Positions 34,210 through 47,562 of a DNA stretch of 64,000 nucleotides are shown here, one piece after another. The notes beneath the pieces were generated by a model. It saw only the letters and a program-made list of their open reading frames with translations. It was not told where the DNA came from and made no database searches. The position numbers were made by a program, and so were the translations under genes. Source of the stretch: Allacma fusca (Eukaryota; Arthropoda; Collembola; Symphypleona; Sminthuridae); the NCBI GenBank assembly GCA_947179485.1, contig OX359248.1:25801378-25865377 (forward strand). Direction: 5' to 3'. Every line of letters begins with the position of its first letter. Positions within the stretch are counted from its first letter, which is position 1.

Positions 34210-36032
34210 ATGCTCTTGTTCTTACTGGGGATTTTTAGCCTTTCAATTTTTCCCATCATCATTGCTGACGGAGACTCTGGACTCAAGCTCATTGTAGCAA
34301 AAACTACTAGATATGGAGGTATTGTGACGTTCTAAGCCAGATCTGGTTACTCAACAATTTAATTCTTGTGTTCATACTCCACAATTATTACAACCATTAA
34401 TTAATTGCAAATTTAAAATTTTGAAACAGGTTACATCACCAAGGCATTTGAAGTGGATGACGAATGTACGGAAATTTTTGAACCCTGGGGCAATACATAC
34501 AACCGTTGGAACTTGAAAATTGTTGGGAAGTGTGTGGCTGTATTTAAGTCACCAAATTGTCAGGGTGTGTCCACGTTTTTGATGAAAGAGAATAAACCAA
34601 CATTTCGGGAGTACATGAAGAAGATTCATGTATATTCCGTACAGCAATGCAACAATAAAATATCTTGTGAGAATATTTCTCAATATTTTTAACTACAGTA
34701 ATTATTTACTTGAATTTCTTTCAGATTATAGTAAAATTATTTATTGACGATATCTGTATCTATGTACTGTGCTCATTATTACAAATTAAAATGGTCGGGT
34801 ATTATAATGCCAGTTGTATTTTCCTTATAGCTGACAGAGTCACCAGAAGACCTGCAATTCTTCCGCTTCTAGCGGATAGGAGTTTTGCACACCATGTTGA
34901 AAGGAAGACAAATACAGGTGGACTGATTAATAGGGAAATTCTGCCACAAGATCCGTTACCTGCTGTGAAACCTTTGCGTCTTGCGTTACCAAAACGAGAT
35001 TCATTTGTGACATTTTATACGCGCAGGGGCTTCAGAGGTTCGGGAATTATCTGGGCATGGGGTGTTATATTTTATCCTGCCGGAAATCGTATCCGTCAAG
35101 ATGAGATTTAAGAGTAATAAATACTGGGAGAAATTAATATTATAGTTTTTCGCAGGGGTAAGGTATACAACCGTAATTAACAAGCGCTGTGTGGACTTGC
35201 CAGTATTTTACCAGAGGAGAGTGACTTCGCTTAAAAATTTAAAAGACTGTATACGTTTGTACGAAGAAGTAAATTGTGGAGGTAGATCAGTACAAATTCT
35301 ACCAGATGATGCACTTAAGCAAAATTTGGCATTGGCGAACTTCGATAATTTTGCCCGATCTTTTGGAACTTGTGAAGGTAATTAGTATAGAATTTGTACC
35401 GATACTCATGTCCAGTGTAGGTACCACATTACTTACTCGGAAGTGTAAACATGAATTCTAAAACGTGAGCCAAAAATACATACCTTCAGTAGTTTACATT
35501 ATGATTAAAAAATTTAGATTTCCAACGATTGGGACTGGAACTGAATAATTACTACCGTGCCTTACACAACTCCCCACCGCTGCAAATGAGAGAGTCGGTA
35601 AGATACGTTGCTAACAAGACCCAACTTATTACCTTGACATTAAAATTTAATTTATCCAAATGAACCTGTCTCACATAGCTCAACAACGCTGCACAATTAA
35701 TGGCCGAATATTTGGCGACTCAACCGGCCCTCCCAGTTCCAAAGGGATTTGTGTCAGCGGAGTTGTTCTACGCCACTAACAACGGTCCCGAAAACACCCT
35801 GGCTCTTGTCCGTGAAGCATTTGAGTCATGGTACGGAGCAAAAGAACTTTATGACTGGGACAATCCCGTGGCTTCCCGATTTACTCAACTAATCTGGAAA
35901 AATACTCGATATTTTGGGTTGGGAACTGCCCGGGTAGGAAATAGATCCGTGGTAGTGGCAAATTACTATCCTCGGGGGAATTACCCAGGTGAATTCAAAG
36001 ACAATGTTCTGCGGTCAGATACCGATAAATGA
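34210..36032 (+). CDS. Secreted beta/gamma-crystallin and CAP (SCP/PR-1) fusion protein
   Basis: Six exons (34210-34318, 34430-34666, 34831-35037, 35156-35377, 35518-35597, 35679-36032) join in phase to 402 aa. A signal peptide of about 19 residues is followed by a first crystallin-like unit (about 37-115; GKCVAVFKSPNCQGVS), a linker (about 116-185), a second unit (about 190-258; RCVDLP, CIRLYEEVNCGGRSV, RSFGTC) and a C-terminal CAP domain (about 259-402; LGLELNNYYRALHNSPPL, FTQLIWKNTRYFGLG, VVANYYPRGNYPG). CAP proteins are secreted or extracellular and often bind lipids. The usual CAP His before FTQ is replaced (ASRFTQLIW), so that site is incomplete. The exon 3 donor could also be 24 bp further, in the same phase. 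The 3' end faces the folate-receptor-like gene. Confidence 0.85.
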
Positions 36033-36854
36033 TCGCTAGAGAAACCCAACCAATGACTGGAAAAAACAGCAAGAATAAATAAGTGAGAATTCTTTTTAAT
36101 TCCGTGAGCTCCGATGTACTATCATTACAGTCATGTGCATTGCATATTGCAGCGGTCATACATGATACAATATATTCTCTTCCCCAGGAATTCTAACATA
36201 TCTAGAACTAGTCAACAAGAGTATACATGTATTTACCAATATTTTGGCATTTTGGTTTCCTTTTACACCGCCTCATTCCAGTTAGAGGCTATCACACATT
36301 TCCCGACCACAGTTTATACAGAACGTGAATATATTTTTACGTTCTCAGTAAACATGTACAACTACGCCTGGATATTGCTATCTAACCTAAGTAATTATAT
36401 AATCACCTTTGGAAATATTGTAACTTAGTAGTATTCAAATTAAACGTGAACTTACATGTAGGTTGGCATGTAATAGAGATATACCTTATATTTCAGAATA
36501 ACCTACATTAAACCCTACAAGGACTAAAGGCGACATTGAGAATCTTTATCGTACTGGCAAATTTATAAAAAACTTCAGTAGATTTAGATATTGAATTGTT
36601 GCTACTTACATAAGAGACATCCTACTTTAAATGACAACATTTAAAAAAAATGCATAAACAATGTCTCAAACTAATTTTAAGTTGCCTTGAAATTCTCCTT
36701 GTAACGGATTGTTATACAAATTTGAGATTAGAATTTAGAATGACTAATAATTACAAGTAGATATACTGTAAAACTTCAAAAATTCGTTTTACAGTATTGA
36801 CCTAACAGTTGGACTTGTGAATTATCTTCCAATCAAATCCAGACAGATCTCCAC
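36033..36854. other. Convergent 3' spacer
   Basis: Lies between the stop codons of the crystallin-CAP gene and the minus-strand folate-receptor-like gene. AT-rich, no gene recognised. Confidence 0.4.
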
Positions 36855-37999
36855 TTAATTGACCAAGGTCCAAATACTCTTTACAGAAAAGGCGAGCACA
36901 GCTGTCCAAATCGAGGAAAAAGGAATCGAACGGCTACTTGGGCTAGTAGTATCATCATCGTACATAACTTGAATCTTCCACCGGGCCACATCGTCATTCG
37001 GATTCTCCGGACCATCAAACCACATCTTCATGCAGGGTTGGTCATTCGAAGTATACTTCCATGAGTGGTCCCATACTCTTTCACAGAAATTATCGGCTGT
37101 TTGGTAAATCTCCTTGAAAGTTTTGCAGGTGGATTCAGCGGGACAAACATTAGTTCTCTTCTTGTTCCTCCCAACTTTCTTCCATTCAAAATTTTTCAGC
37201 CAATTGTCCGTGCATGTGTAGTCGTTTTTGCAAGCCTCAAACCAACTGTCACATTCGTTCGCACACAATGGCACTTCGAAATAGGACTCATTACGGGTTT
37301 TCATATCCGGAATCTGAAAAGCATGATATGAATATTTGTATCGGACGGTCTTTTATATACTACTTCCACAGTACTATATCCCACACTAAATTACATTCTA
37401 ACAAAATACTCTACACCAGAGCCAGCAAATTCTTTTAAATATTCATAAAATTACCACACATCAATGACAACTCCTTACAAAAAATTTAAACCCTTAGTTA
37501 AAACATTACAAAAGTTTACCTTAACTAGCCAAGGACCAACGTTTGGAGAACATTCGAAGAAGCAATGATCCCGATTAAAATGTTTCCTGCACTCATCAGA
37601 CATATTTTTAACATTTTTGCAGTGATCCCAGTCAAAATTATACAAGACGCCGTGATGAATCAGTTGAGCCGTATCCTCCGTGCAGCATGACCGGTTCACC
37701 CAAGGACTGCACTGCAGTTACAAGAAATTAAAATAAATATAAATCAATTTTAGTTATTTAATAGCATTAGACCCCTTATGGCTACATAGATCCAAACCAA
37801 GGAAGAATTATTTAATTTTTGAACGGACATGACCATGTAAAGCATCCTCTGGTCCAGGTTTCCTCTTGTGATTCTCCCCATCCAAGCACCGGTCGAATAG
37901 TTCGTGTGAATCTATTGTCACATCCGGTCGGAAAGATGCGGATGCCGAGAATAGTACGAAAAGTACGCACAGGCTTAACATTATTCCCTTACAATACAT
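36855..37999 (-). CDS. Folate-receptor-like GPI-anchored protein
   Basis: Minus-strand exons 37999-37829, 37711-37520 and 37313-36855, all phase 0, encode 273 aa (vertebrate receptors are about 255). An N-terminal signal peptide is followed by the receptor family signature: CLDGENHKRKPGPEDALH, CSPW, LYNFDWDHC, HCFFECSPNVGPW, VPLCANECDSWFEAC, YTCTDNW, CERVWDHSW, CMKMWFDGPENPNDDVAR. The C-terminus has a Ser-rich stretch then a hydrophobic tail, as for a GPI anchor signal. In vertebrates this family binds and internalises folates. Here the QSWRKER segment after GPW is missing, NWHKGWNW has become NWLKNFEW, and the region of the pterin-binding Asp is shortened, so folate binding is doubtful. The alternative start is 37981. 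Confidence 0.9.
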
Positions 38000-40900
38000 T
38001 CCTTCAGAGATAATTTGACTTATAAAAAAAAGTTGCCCCCAACTACAGTGTAAATAACTGTAGATAGCTGGAACTAAAATAAAGGTAATTTCTCCTGTAA
38101 CGAAATAAACCGGGCTTTTCGGAGTCAAGCAGCTAGAAATACCCGCAAGTTCGAGTACAACTTTCCACGAGTCTCTCTAACTGACGAATGAGTGCCACAG
38201 ACGAGGGTCAAGGAAACCTTCTTCTTTCTCCTACAAAGACCATGTTCCACATACCATCTGTAAATCAGCCTCCTGATTCCCCCCTGCACTACTCGCATTC
38301 ATTAGTGCTTTAAAAAAATATTTGAGTGTTTGTAACACGCGAATACATAGAACTATGTACATACATATCCCTAGAGCACGCATTATTATGCATATGTAAT
38401 TACACACATATGAAGAAAAATTAAGACTACTTGCAAGAATGTTAGCATTGACGGCGTTCAAAAACAAGATATCCCAACACTACGATATCACTTGAGTGAT
38501 ACTGCACTCTTGGGATGAATAATTATGCCAACACTCTAAAAGAGTCCATGCCTTGTCCAACCTTTGATTCTTTGAACTATGACTAAACTATCTAATATTT
38601 TTTCTTTGTGCAGACAATGTGCCTCGTCTGCTTCTGTAAAGCATGGTTATGAGAAACCGCATGCTATTGATTCTAAAAAAACCAAGATCGATTGATAAGT
38701 TATATTTCATTTGTAATTTGTAACTAATATGATTGGAATTTAACTTCTGGAAATTATAAACCACAGAACTAAACCCGTACATTAATAAAATTCTAGAGCG
38801 TCAATACGGCTCATATCTGTAGCAGGAATTTGAAACGGATATCTTGTTTTGAAGCAATGGTCTGTATTTTTTTCTAAAAATTAATGTACCCTTAAAAAAG
38901 GAACTTACAATAAATTATTCTGCTCTTAGAAAATTAATGAAGTAACTAATAATTATTATTACGTGCAAGGCATCGTTTTTATTTCCTCAAGTGGAAGCAC
39001 TACATTGAATTATTGCCATGAATTATGCTCAAACTGTATTGAGTGTATTTCTGTGCGTATTTAAATGAGTTCGAAAAGAACCTTGAAAATTATCAAATAA
39101 ATTTGAATATACAGTTGCAATGACATTAACGAAATCTGATTGAGGCGATAAGAGACAGAACTAATGGAAATGCTCATGAAAGACAAATTGTAATTTCCAA
39201 ATCAATCGCTGTATAAAAGATAGTATTGAATTTACAGTTATGGACATACTGCTCGTAAATCAGCTATTGAATTTCTCCTTTCTCAAGTCATAATCTGAGA
39301 CTAGATATCATAAAAAATTACCTCGCACTCGAGGGGTCAAACAGACTACGAAACCTTTTTGACTTGAATTTGAAACCTACCCTTCCTTATCTCCAGACAT
39401 TTAGAGCCATTTTACGCATCCCACTTCTAATGTGAGAGATTTAATTACATACATACGTAAAAATAACAAGACGAGTCATTGAATATACATTCTGGAATTT
39501 GCAAGGTCCAGCGCTGTAGCATTTCCTTCCTGGGGAAACTATTTGCTTATTGCTCATCAAATGTCCCAGCACTTCCTCCTACAGTAAAACTTTTCAGCTG
39601 TAAACACAATACTAATAGTGTGTATTCAAAAGAACTGCAGTTACAAGAATTTTGCAAGTGCCACGTGTTTTGAATTATGTACGTAATTTTTTAATGCTTT
39701 TTTCCTTTCCAAGGACATGGAAACTGTAATTTTCAATTACGTCTAAAAAACTATTAATAAAACATTGTATTAATACCTGCCATGTGTATGTTAATAAGAA
39801 ATAATCAGCTTGCGGAAATTACTCTCCTACTGGCTTCCAGGAAGGGTGAAAGTCAAGTGTGCATATTTGTAATACTACATAGGTAAATGTGCTTTACTCC
39901 TGAGGTCTCTCTTCAGAACAAGCTTTTTTGGGTCTATGATTTTGTATTTAGTTATGTCGATGAATAACTAAAAAACAAAGGATACTTGTGTCAGTGTGAA
40001 TACAGTAGTACAATGGGAACAAAGACTGCACAACATACGTCTACTAACCAATAGTGTATTTAGTAAACAGTTAATTATTGTATTTACAAAAGAGCCCGGT
40101 GGGAAGCCATCCGCTTGATACTTATGTTAGAATTAATTTACATAATGACATCCCATGTTACTTACTACACCCATTATATCGCATTGCCCCAAAAATTATT
40201 TCTGCAGTCCTACTGCTATGTCTACAGGCTTCTGAAAACCTCAGTAAGATAACAATGAATACTGAAGTATTGAGAGGACAGCTATCCATTTTATGTATTT
40301 CATAAGGTCACAATCAACTAACAATAAGCAGGGAACATTTTGGTATTCTTACAATTAGCAATAAGTGTGTGGGAAGTTTATGGATGATGATGACGCCAGC
40401 ACGTTCCATTTTCCGATTGCAATTTTGCATTCGACATTAAGTGATACAATGGTTGAATATCGAATGTCCATGTTGTTCCAAACATTGTATACAAGCATGA
40501 AATAAAATGATAGAGATCAATACCCAGGTCCTTCTTTACAAATTTCTAATGTGACTTCAGCTCCAAGGAGCGCAAACACCACCTTGCACGACGTGGAGAA
40601 ATCCTGACGACTGACGGTTGCAGTTAGTGCGTGAAGCCTTCGACTTGTGATGTCTACAATGAAAGGATGCTGTACTCTGCAGAACGCTTCCTTTGGCATT
40701 TGCGAGGGATCTGTGTGGAACTCTCCAACTTTGTACATTGTGTACGTACTTACTCACAGTATGTATACAGAGTAACTACATTTAGTACATTTCAAAAGAG
40801 TCTCGTATACTTACATTAGCTTGTACACAACATGTACGAAAATGCCAATTTATCCATTCTTATGTAGCTTCCATTAAAGAACCATTTTATTTGACAGGAA

Positions 40901-43900
40901 ACGTATGGGGCACGGGGATGGTCGGCAGAATACTGTCATTAAAATTACTCTTGTGCTATTGGCCAATAGCTTAGTATATATTTGAGTCTCATACAAGTAT
41001 CATTAGTAATTATCTGCAGTTGCATTTTCAAGAATCGCAGCATAAATCAGATGATTCACATGCACATGAGCCCCCTTAAATTGTATTATTTAAAATTTCC
41101 TCTCCTGCAATATACCTCTTGAAATTCTTACCAAAGAATCTTTTATTACTTCTCAAAAGATGCACACATATCATAACAAAATTAGTTATTGGTTTCGGTA
41201 CTTTTGGTTCCCTTGCATCCTCTTCAATAGGTGACCTGCACAAAATGCACTTATAGCTCCGGTAAATTATCACACATGGAAATGAATCATTTGAATATTT
41301 GAATGTATCTACGTTCAAACTTCCATTTTAGTTGTGCTTTTAAATTTGGATTTAATGCCTCTGTGAAGAAATTCGCACAACAACCCTAGCTTTTTCTACA
41401 TATATAAGACTCAAACCCAAACCTAGGACAATTCCGTGTCTTATTTAATTGTTTAAAAATAGGCAAAAAGATTGTGAAATTACAGCTAATTCCAGGTGAA
41501 TGGCCAGGAGCATTTTGCATAAAAAAATACATTTTGTTACGTACACAAATGCAATTGACTTGACCTGACCTGGACAGCACTGGAATGTACTGGAACAACC
41601 CGCAAGATATGTAGCATTTTGCATTGTAGCTTGTGTATAGTGAATTTAATTTATAATAAATACTGGTGCATACTAATATGAATATTCATACGGGGTCCCG
41701 TACAAAAAGCTTATCTTTAATTATTTTATATCAGCTCTGAGGAAACACACCAGCAGGAATAAAATCTCATTTTAGCCTCACAAAAGCTGAGAAGAGCTAA
41801 AGCAAGGGGGAGGAATCTGCAGAGACTGTGAGTAAAAAAAAGATAATGGGTATTGTGTTTATAAGATTTCCTAGTATTGCTCGAGTCTGCTTTGAGGAGC
41901 TGGTGTATATACGACAAAGCATGCACACATTCAAATGGTTTTTCTGAAGCATACACCACGACCACCCGACCCGACCCGCATCTTTTAAGGTATAGTCACA
42001 ATCGGTAGACAGACGGCTGGCTGCATCATCATATCATGTGCATGGAAGAGGCGAAGAAAAAGCACTTCAAGTCGGTGGCTTCACTCAAGCTGTCAAACCA
42101 CAGTCGTCCCTTTTACCACAATGGAAGGATGCAGTGCTGAGCAGAAAGCTGCCCTCAAATCCCCCACGCGCTTCTCCCTTCTCATTTCCCATGTAATCTG
42201 TAAATACAGTTGATTTGATGAAGATACATTTGAAATTAGCAAGCTATTTTGGGCAAAACCGAAGGTCATAAAACCCCCCAAATTTTAACAACTAGTAAAG
42301 CTCTTAACATGAGTTCGTAACGGGAAATAAAATAAAATGAGTCAAGTACAAATAAAATTCCTACATATTGCAAACCCAAACACGTGGGCAGGAGGAAATC
42401 CATGCAAAAGTAGAGAATGTGGTCAAAATTAATGTTTTGCTATAGTTGCGGTAGAAATTCAAAATCTCTCCACCAATAGACTGGCCAGGACTTCAGTATG
42501 TAAATGTCAGGAATGCGGATGATAAAAAAAAATTGTTCCCAAAATTCAAAACGCTGCACTTACGAATGCTAACGCGATAGGATGTGATAGTGAGCAAAAC
42601 GCTTCCTCTCACATTTTGCCGGCGAAAGTTAGGAAACGCAAGTTGCAGGTGAATGGAATGTGTTCTCATTCAGCCCACGTTTTTGTAGACGACAAAACGC
42701 GGCCAGGACCGTGAACCTCAGACTCTGACTATAGCTTCCCCGAGTGCATTTTCAGTGAGCATGGTCACCAGAAGTGGCACATGTTTGCATAAATCTTTAC
42801 TCTGTATATGCCCACCGTTGTAAATCCGAATTTTAACTGCAAATATTTTTCATGTTTCCTTCCCAACAGAAAGTACGAAATTCTTATAAATATCTTCAAA
42901 GCACAATCCCCCCGAACTTTCTCCAATTAAGAAAGAATAGGGATTGGAAATCAATCCAAGCGAATCAATGATTTTGTAATTCAATTATCAGCAGCATAAA
43001 TATTATCACTAAATATTAAGTCATCTGTAATTTTTTTTGCATAGAGGCTCTCAGATATCTAGCGTGCTGGAGGAGATAGTCCGCCGAGTAATTTGATACT
43101 TATTTGACAACTAATGGAGCAACTACAGTTATTTATCTTTAGTGGTTGGTTGGAGTGGCGTGTGGCATTCGCAATATATTCAGTGACATACTTTCAGACC
43201 TGAGTCTGGTTTTTGCAGCTAGACGTCGGTGCAATTTCGCTTGCTGGCATGTAAGGAAATCGTATTGAACGCAAAGCTTCTCTTTACTCGACGATTGCCA
43301 TATCATCGGCCTCTCTACTTTTCCAACATATCCAAGGGTTCATTAACCTTTGGGTTTTTTATCATCATATTTTCCTATCATATATGCTTTACTAATAATG
43401 AGCTAAATCACATTACACTCTGATGAGAATTAGTATCTTACTATGTATACCCACTATAGTTGGGAGCTGTGAGTGAGGCTTTGAAGTTTCGAGTGTCTTT
43501 AGTTAGACTTTTTGAAGGGAGGATATCCTGCTGGATTCTAGTACTATGTCCGTGGATGCGGTCTCACGTCGCCCCATTTTTTTGTGTTTACACAAACTTA
43601 TAACATGCTCGTCCTCTCTCTCCCTCCCGTTGCTTTGCCTGAACAGCAGTACATGGTACTATTTAATCTGATGCTATAATATAATCTTGCTGCAATAAAT
43701 ACGGATGTTGTTACATTTTACAAATATGTTCAAAATTATGGGTTTCAATTCCTTTATTTATTGTAGATTGTGGTGTTAGTACTCCGTTATTAACTTAAGG
43801 GAATAGAATAGGGCGTACTATATGTAACACAGTTTAGTAACAACAATAAGTTCGATCAATTAATTAGGTGTATGTAAATCTAATCCAATAAAGTAGATCT

Positions 43901-44823
43901 AGAACCTGAGACAAGACGAAAGGCATTAATACAAATAACCAGTTTTTTTTGGGGGAGGGGTGACGTTAGTATCAATAATTCCTTAGGGTTCATTTTTCCT
44001 CGTAAACTTCAAGGTACGGTATATTCCATATGGATCTTACCGTCTCATAAAATATTTCAAAAATAAACTGAATTGTTGTTTATGAATCGAGGTCCTTTCC
44101 TCGACTATTTTTATGCACAGGGACATAAGAATGCAAGAATGTAATTCCTGAATCTCACGGAAATATTTCGGGAGGGTGGGTAATTCCGGATCTACATAAG
44201 AGTGCAGTGCATTACAAATCAGATGTAAATCGCGGGATATTGCCTACTAAATTTCCCAGTAAATGGGAATCTTAAAGTTTCCTCACTTCTCATGCGGAGA
44301 ATCCATTGCATGTGAAAGTGACAACTGCCAGTGAGTAGAATGGTACGACAAGCAGCTCATAGCGAGGGAAACATAAGTGGCAGTAACAGTAAAATTTAAT
44401 GATTGCGGTTCCTATAAACTAATGAAAAATGAGTATCTACAGTATAAGGGCTGGGGGTTCTTTTATAGATACATCAGTATGTATGTATGTACGGTCCTAT
44501 GCATCACGCTTCACATGCTATTTAAGAATGTACTGTCAAGTTCTTTCTCCCAAGCTGGCTCTAATTTCCGATCAACTTTCGTGCCACTTCGACCCAAATT
44601 ATTCCTCAAACTTCACAAACCAAAAGGAATCAGGATTTTAACACTTGCACTTGGAGAACTTTCACCGTCCAGGGTCCGTCAAATGACTCCCATCACATTT
44701 CTACATTCCAGATTTGGCTGCCCAAGAGGAAGCAAATTTAGTAAAGGAAGTCAATCCATGTACTATTTTGACAGTAGGGAGATTTTACTAATTTTTACAA
44801 ACAAATAGACAAATTAGCTGACA
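38000..44823. other. 6.8-kb gene-poor region
   Basis: No gene could be supported. Several short open frames (for example minus 40738-40517 and plus 44377-44808) lack recognisable domains. It contains short (TATG)n runs near 44478-44490 and scattered A/T-rich stretches. Distal regulatory DNA of the flanking genes is possible but cannot be read from the sequence. Confidence 0.4.
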
Positions 44824-46634
44824 ATGGAGGAAGACGAGGAACATGAGGTGGAAAGCCTTCCTCCGCCGGAACAATATTTAGTAATAATTACCCCTTTCAG
44901 TCAAACTAATAAATTAAATGTCGAAAAAATCAACCAAAGTTTTGAAAATTTCTTAGCCTTGAAATACTTTTTAATTAATTTAGCCTCCTCCTCCGAAAGT
45001 TAAAACTCATCACCCACAAAATTTTGGATTCTCTTTCGATTCCTCGGACGACGAGAGAAGTTCCCCACAAAGAGCTGAGGAAGGGAATGTTCTAGGTCTA
45101 GGTAAGATCCTGTTTCCAGTTAAAAATTCCAGTTCCTGTGAAATAGTTGCAAATGAGAGACGTTGTTTTAGCTTAAAATCCGTGATATAGTGTTCGATAT
45201 GCCCCTAATTTTATAAAAATATGTGTTTAGTGTGTTTTTCACGTTGTCATTTCAATGTGGTGCTTCATTCGTTTAGATGCCAGCAAACTATCAATCTTGG
45301 AGCACGAACTCTACCAAGGTTAATGTTTTCATTGTTGCTTATTGTTTTGGTGTGATTTTCTTGCTAATAAGATATTACAACTCTTAAAATCGATAATTAA
45401 AATTTTAACTCCCAGTTAAGTAAGTAAGTTCCGTGTACGCAACTTATTGGCGAGGGGTATGTATTTACAACGTGTCAGCAGGCAAGTGTAGTGTAGCTGT
45501 AGCTCATTATACTAAATCTAGCATTAACTCGGGCCAAACCTCTCTGAAACCATCTAGGTATGAATTTCAATACTAAGAATGCTCTCGGACTACTTCTCCG
45601 GTTAGACCCCAGCCACAGAATCTTTGCTGAAATGACTTGTAAGTTTTCACGTGTATATAGTTTTTTTCCGAAGCAACCTTTCAGTCAATATTCAGCTTTA
45701 ATCATGCAGTTGCATCCTTGACAGAGGGTAGCATTTTTTCCTTGATCTATCACGACTATCACTAAATCTCACTAGCACATTTTACTCTCTTTGCTACATA
45801 TTTCTTTTACTTATTAATTAAATCCACACCTGAAAATACAATTGTATATATTTTGAACGACCGTATAAAAGAAGTTCTACAAAAGGGGAAAATAAATTAA
45901 TGCCCCACACTTTGTTCTAGTTTTGTCAAGATCAAAAAATGCCTGCTAATAATCTCCCTCATATAAATGCAAATACACATGTGAATCTTCTAAAAAGTAT
46001 ATATATATATATAAGTACCAAATAATAATATTCCTATTACTTCTGAAAAAAAATTTCTTTATTATCTTAATACAAAAACGCAATGCAATTTTTAGAACCA
46101 GGAATTTACTTGAATTTCAGGTCACGAATTTAGAATGACTCAATGTTATTAAAATGGATCGCTGTCCACAGAGATTTCTTACTACATTCAATAAAATAGT
46201 AGATAAATTCTTAGATAATGATGTTTATATAGTTAACGCAACCCCCGAGTTCTAGACATACGTACATACATATGTATGTATGTAGTACTGTATAATAATA
46301 ATCTCCTTTGTTGCAAACTCATATTGGCACAAAAATTTGTTAACGGTGATTAATTGTGTGGAACCAACTTTTTCTACGCAAAAGTCCTCACTGACTTACA
46401 TTTATCTTGTATTTTGGATTTGAGACAAGAATACAATGCCAATGCAGATAGTCTAAGAACGAGGATTAATATTTACAAGAATTATGCCAAAGAATTTAAC
46501 TATTATTACTACATTTGTTAGGTATCAGAAAAAATGGCAGTGACTTTCATGTTCCTGCTGTCATTTAAAAATTCATACTTCATAATGTTGCATGCTTGCT
46601 TCTTTAGAAGTTCTCCGTATGGTCGCCGTTGCAG
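44824..46634 (+). CDS. Unrecognised small acidic protein gene, 3' end unresolved
   Basis: Four exons with agreeing phases: 44824-44880, 44984-45101, 45277-45318 and 45558-45638. All have good GT-AG sites. Together they encode about 100 residues: an acidic start (MEEDEEHEVESLPPPEQYL), a proline and serine-acidic stretch (FSFDSSDDERSSPQR), then LSILEHELYQ and ALGLLLRLDPSHRIFAEMT. The next exon may start at 46522 and either stop at about 46569 or splice after a short piece to a 27-nt micro-exon at 46608-46634 that has strong splice signals. I do not recognise the family. The agreement of three junctions is the main evidence that the gene is real. It lies just upstream of, and in the same direction as, the dynein gene. 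Confidence 0.45.
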
Positions 46635-46639
46635 GTATG

Positions 46640-47562
46640 TATAAGTTGTCTTCATTCTCGACACCACCATATTATATTTCCCCTAGACATAAAATATTTT
46701 ACGGCTTACACATAATTGCATATAAGCCCACATTAATGGTTTTTCTTTAGCTGTATGACATATTATAATAATCGTTCAGACTGAGACAATTTTATTATTG
46801 CTGTATATTAGAAATTAACCTGGCTTTAATGAACATTTACGTAATGTATTAGCCCCCTTTGACTTAACATCGAATAAAATTTGCACACTGGGAAGGGTAC
46901 TATCTCCCTAAGGAAAATATATACATACTTGTGTAGAAGGATAGATTACTCGTACCGTTACCCCTTTCGCTAATCGGTCCAACGAATGCCAACAAAATCT
47001 ATTACGGGACTAATGGTTTTCAGCACGGATTTCAACATCAATACATTGATCAAACAAAAAAAACTGTTGGTATGTGAACCGGTCACATTTCTGTACATTT
47101 TTCTACTCTATAAATCTGTAGAGAAATGTAGCAATAAATATATGCATGACCTTTGAAACTATACGAAACTATAGTATCCGTTCATTTTTGATATCAAGAT
47201 GATGGATGAAGTTGCTATATGTGTATATCAACTGCTTTTACGCACCTGTCACATATGTGCACACAAACCAAAATCTATACTGAGCTTAAAAAATGACACT
47301 GGCTTTTGTATCTTGTCTTTCTTAAATTCTGGTGCTTTCACTGTGATCATGTACTTTCACCAGTATCCTCTGTCCATTACTTGCAATCTCCTGGAAAAAA
47401 AGTTTACAATAAAACTTCCCTCACTCGTTGAACGTCGTTTGTCGCCCTTCCAACTATGCTTGTTACTAATCGAGCAATTTTTACTTAAATTAATTATTTA
47501 GCGCAAAGCAATTATTATATAGTTTAAAATTAAACGTCAAGAAGTTAAAATATACATTGGAC
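46640..47562. other. Spacer before the dynein heavy chain gene
   Basis: No exon or promoter motif is recognised. The first dynein exon begins at 47563. An upstream non-coding exon cannot be excluded. Confidence 0.4.

Noticed and set aside
44377..44808. 143-codon plus-strand open frame
   Set aside because: No recognisable domain, weak composition, and it ends just before a better-supported multi-exon gene; probably chance.
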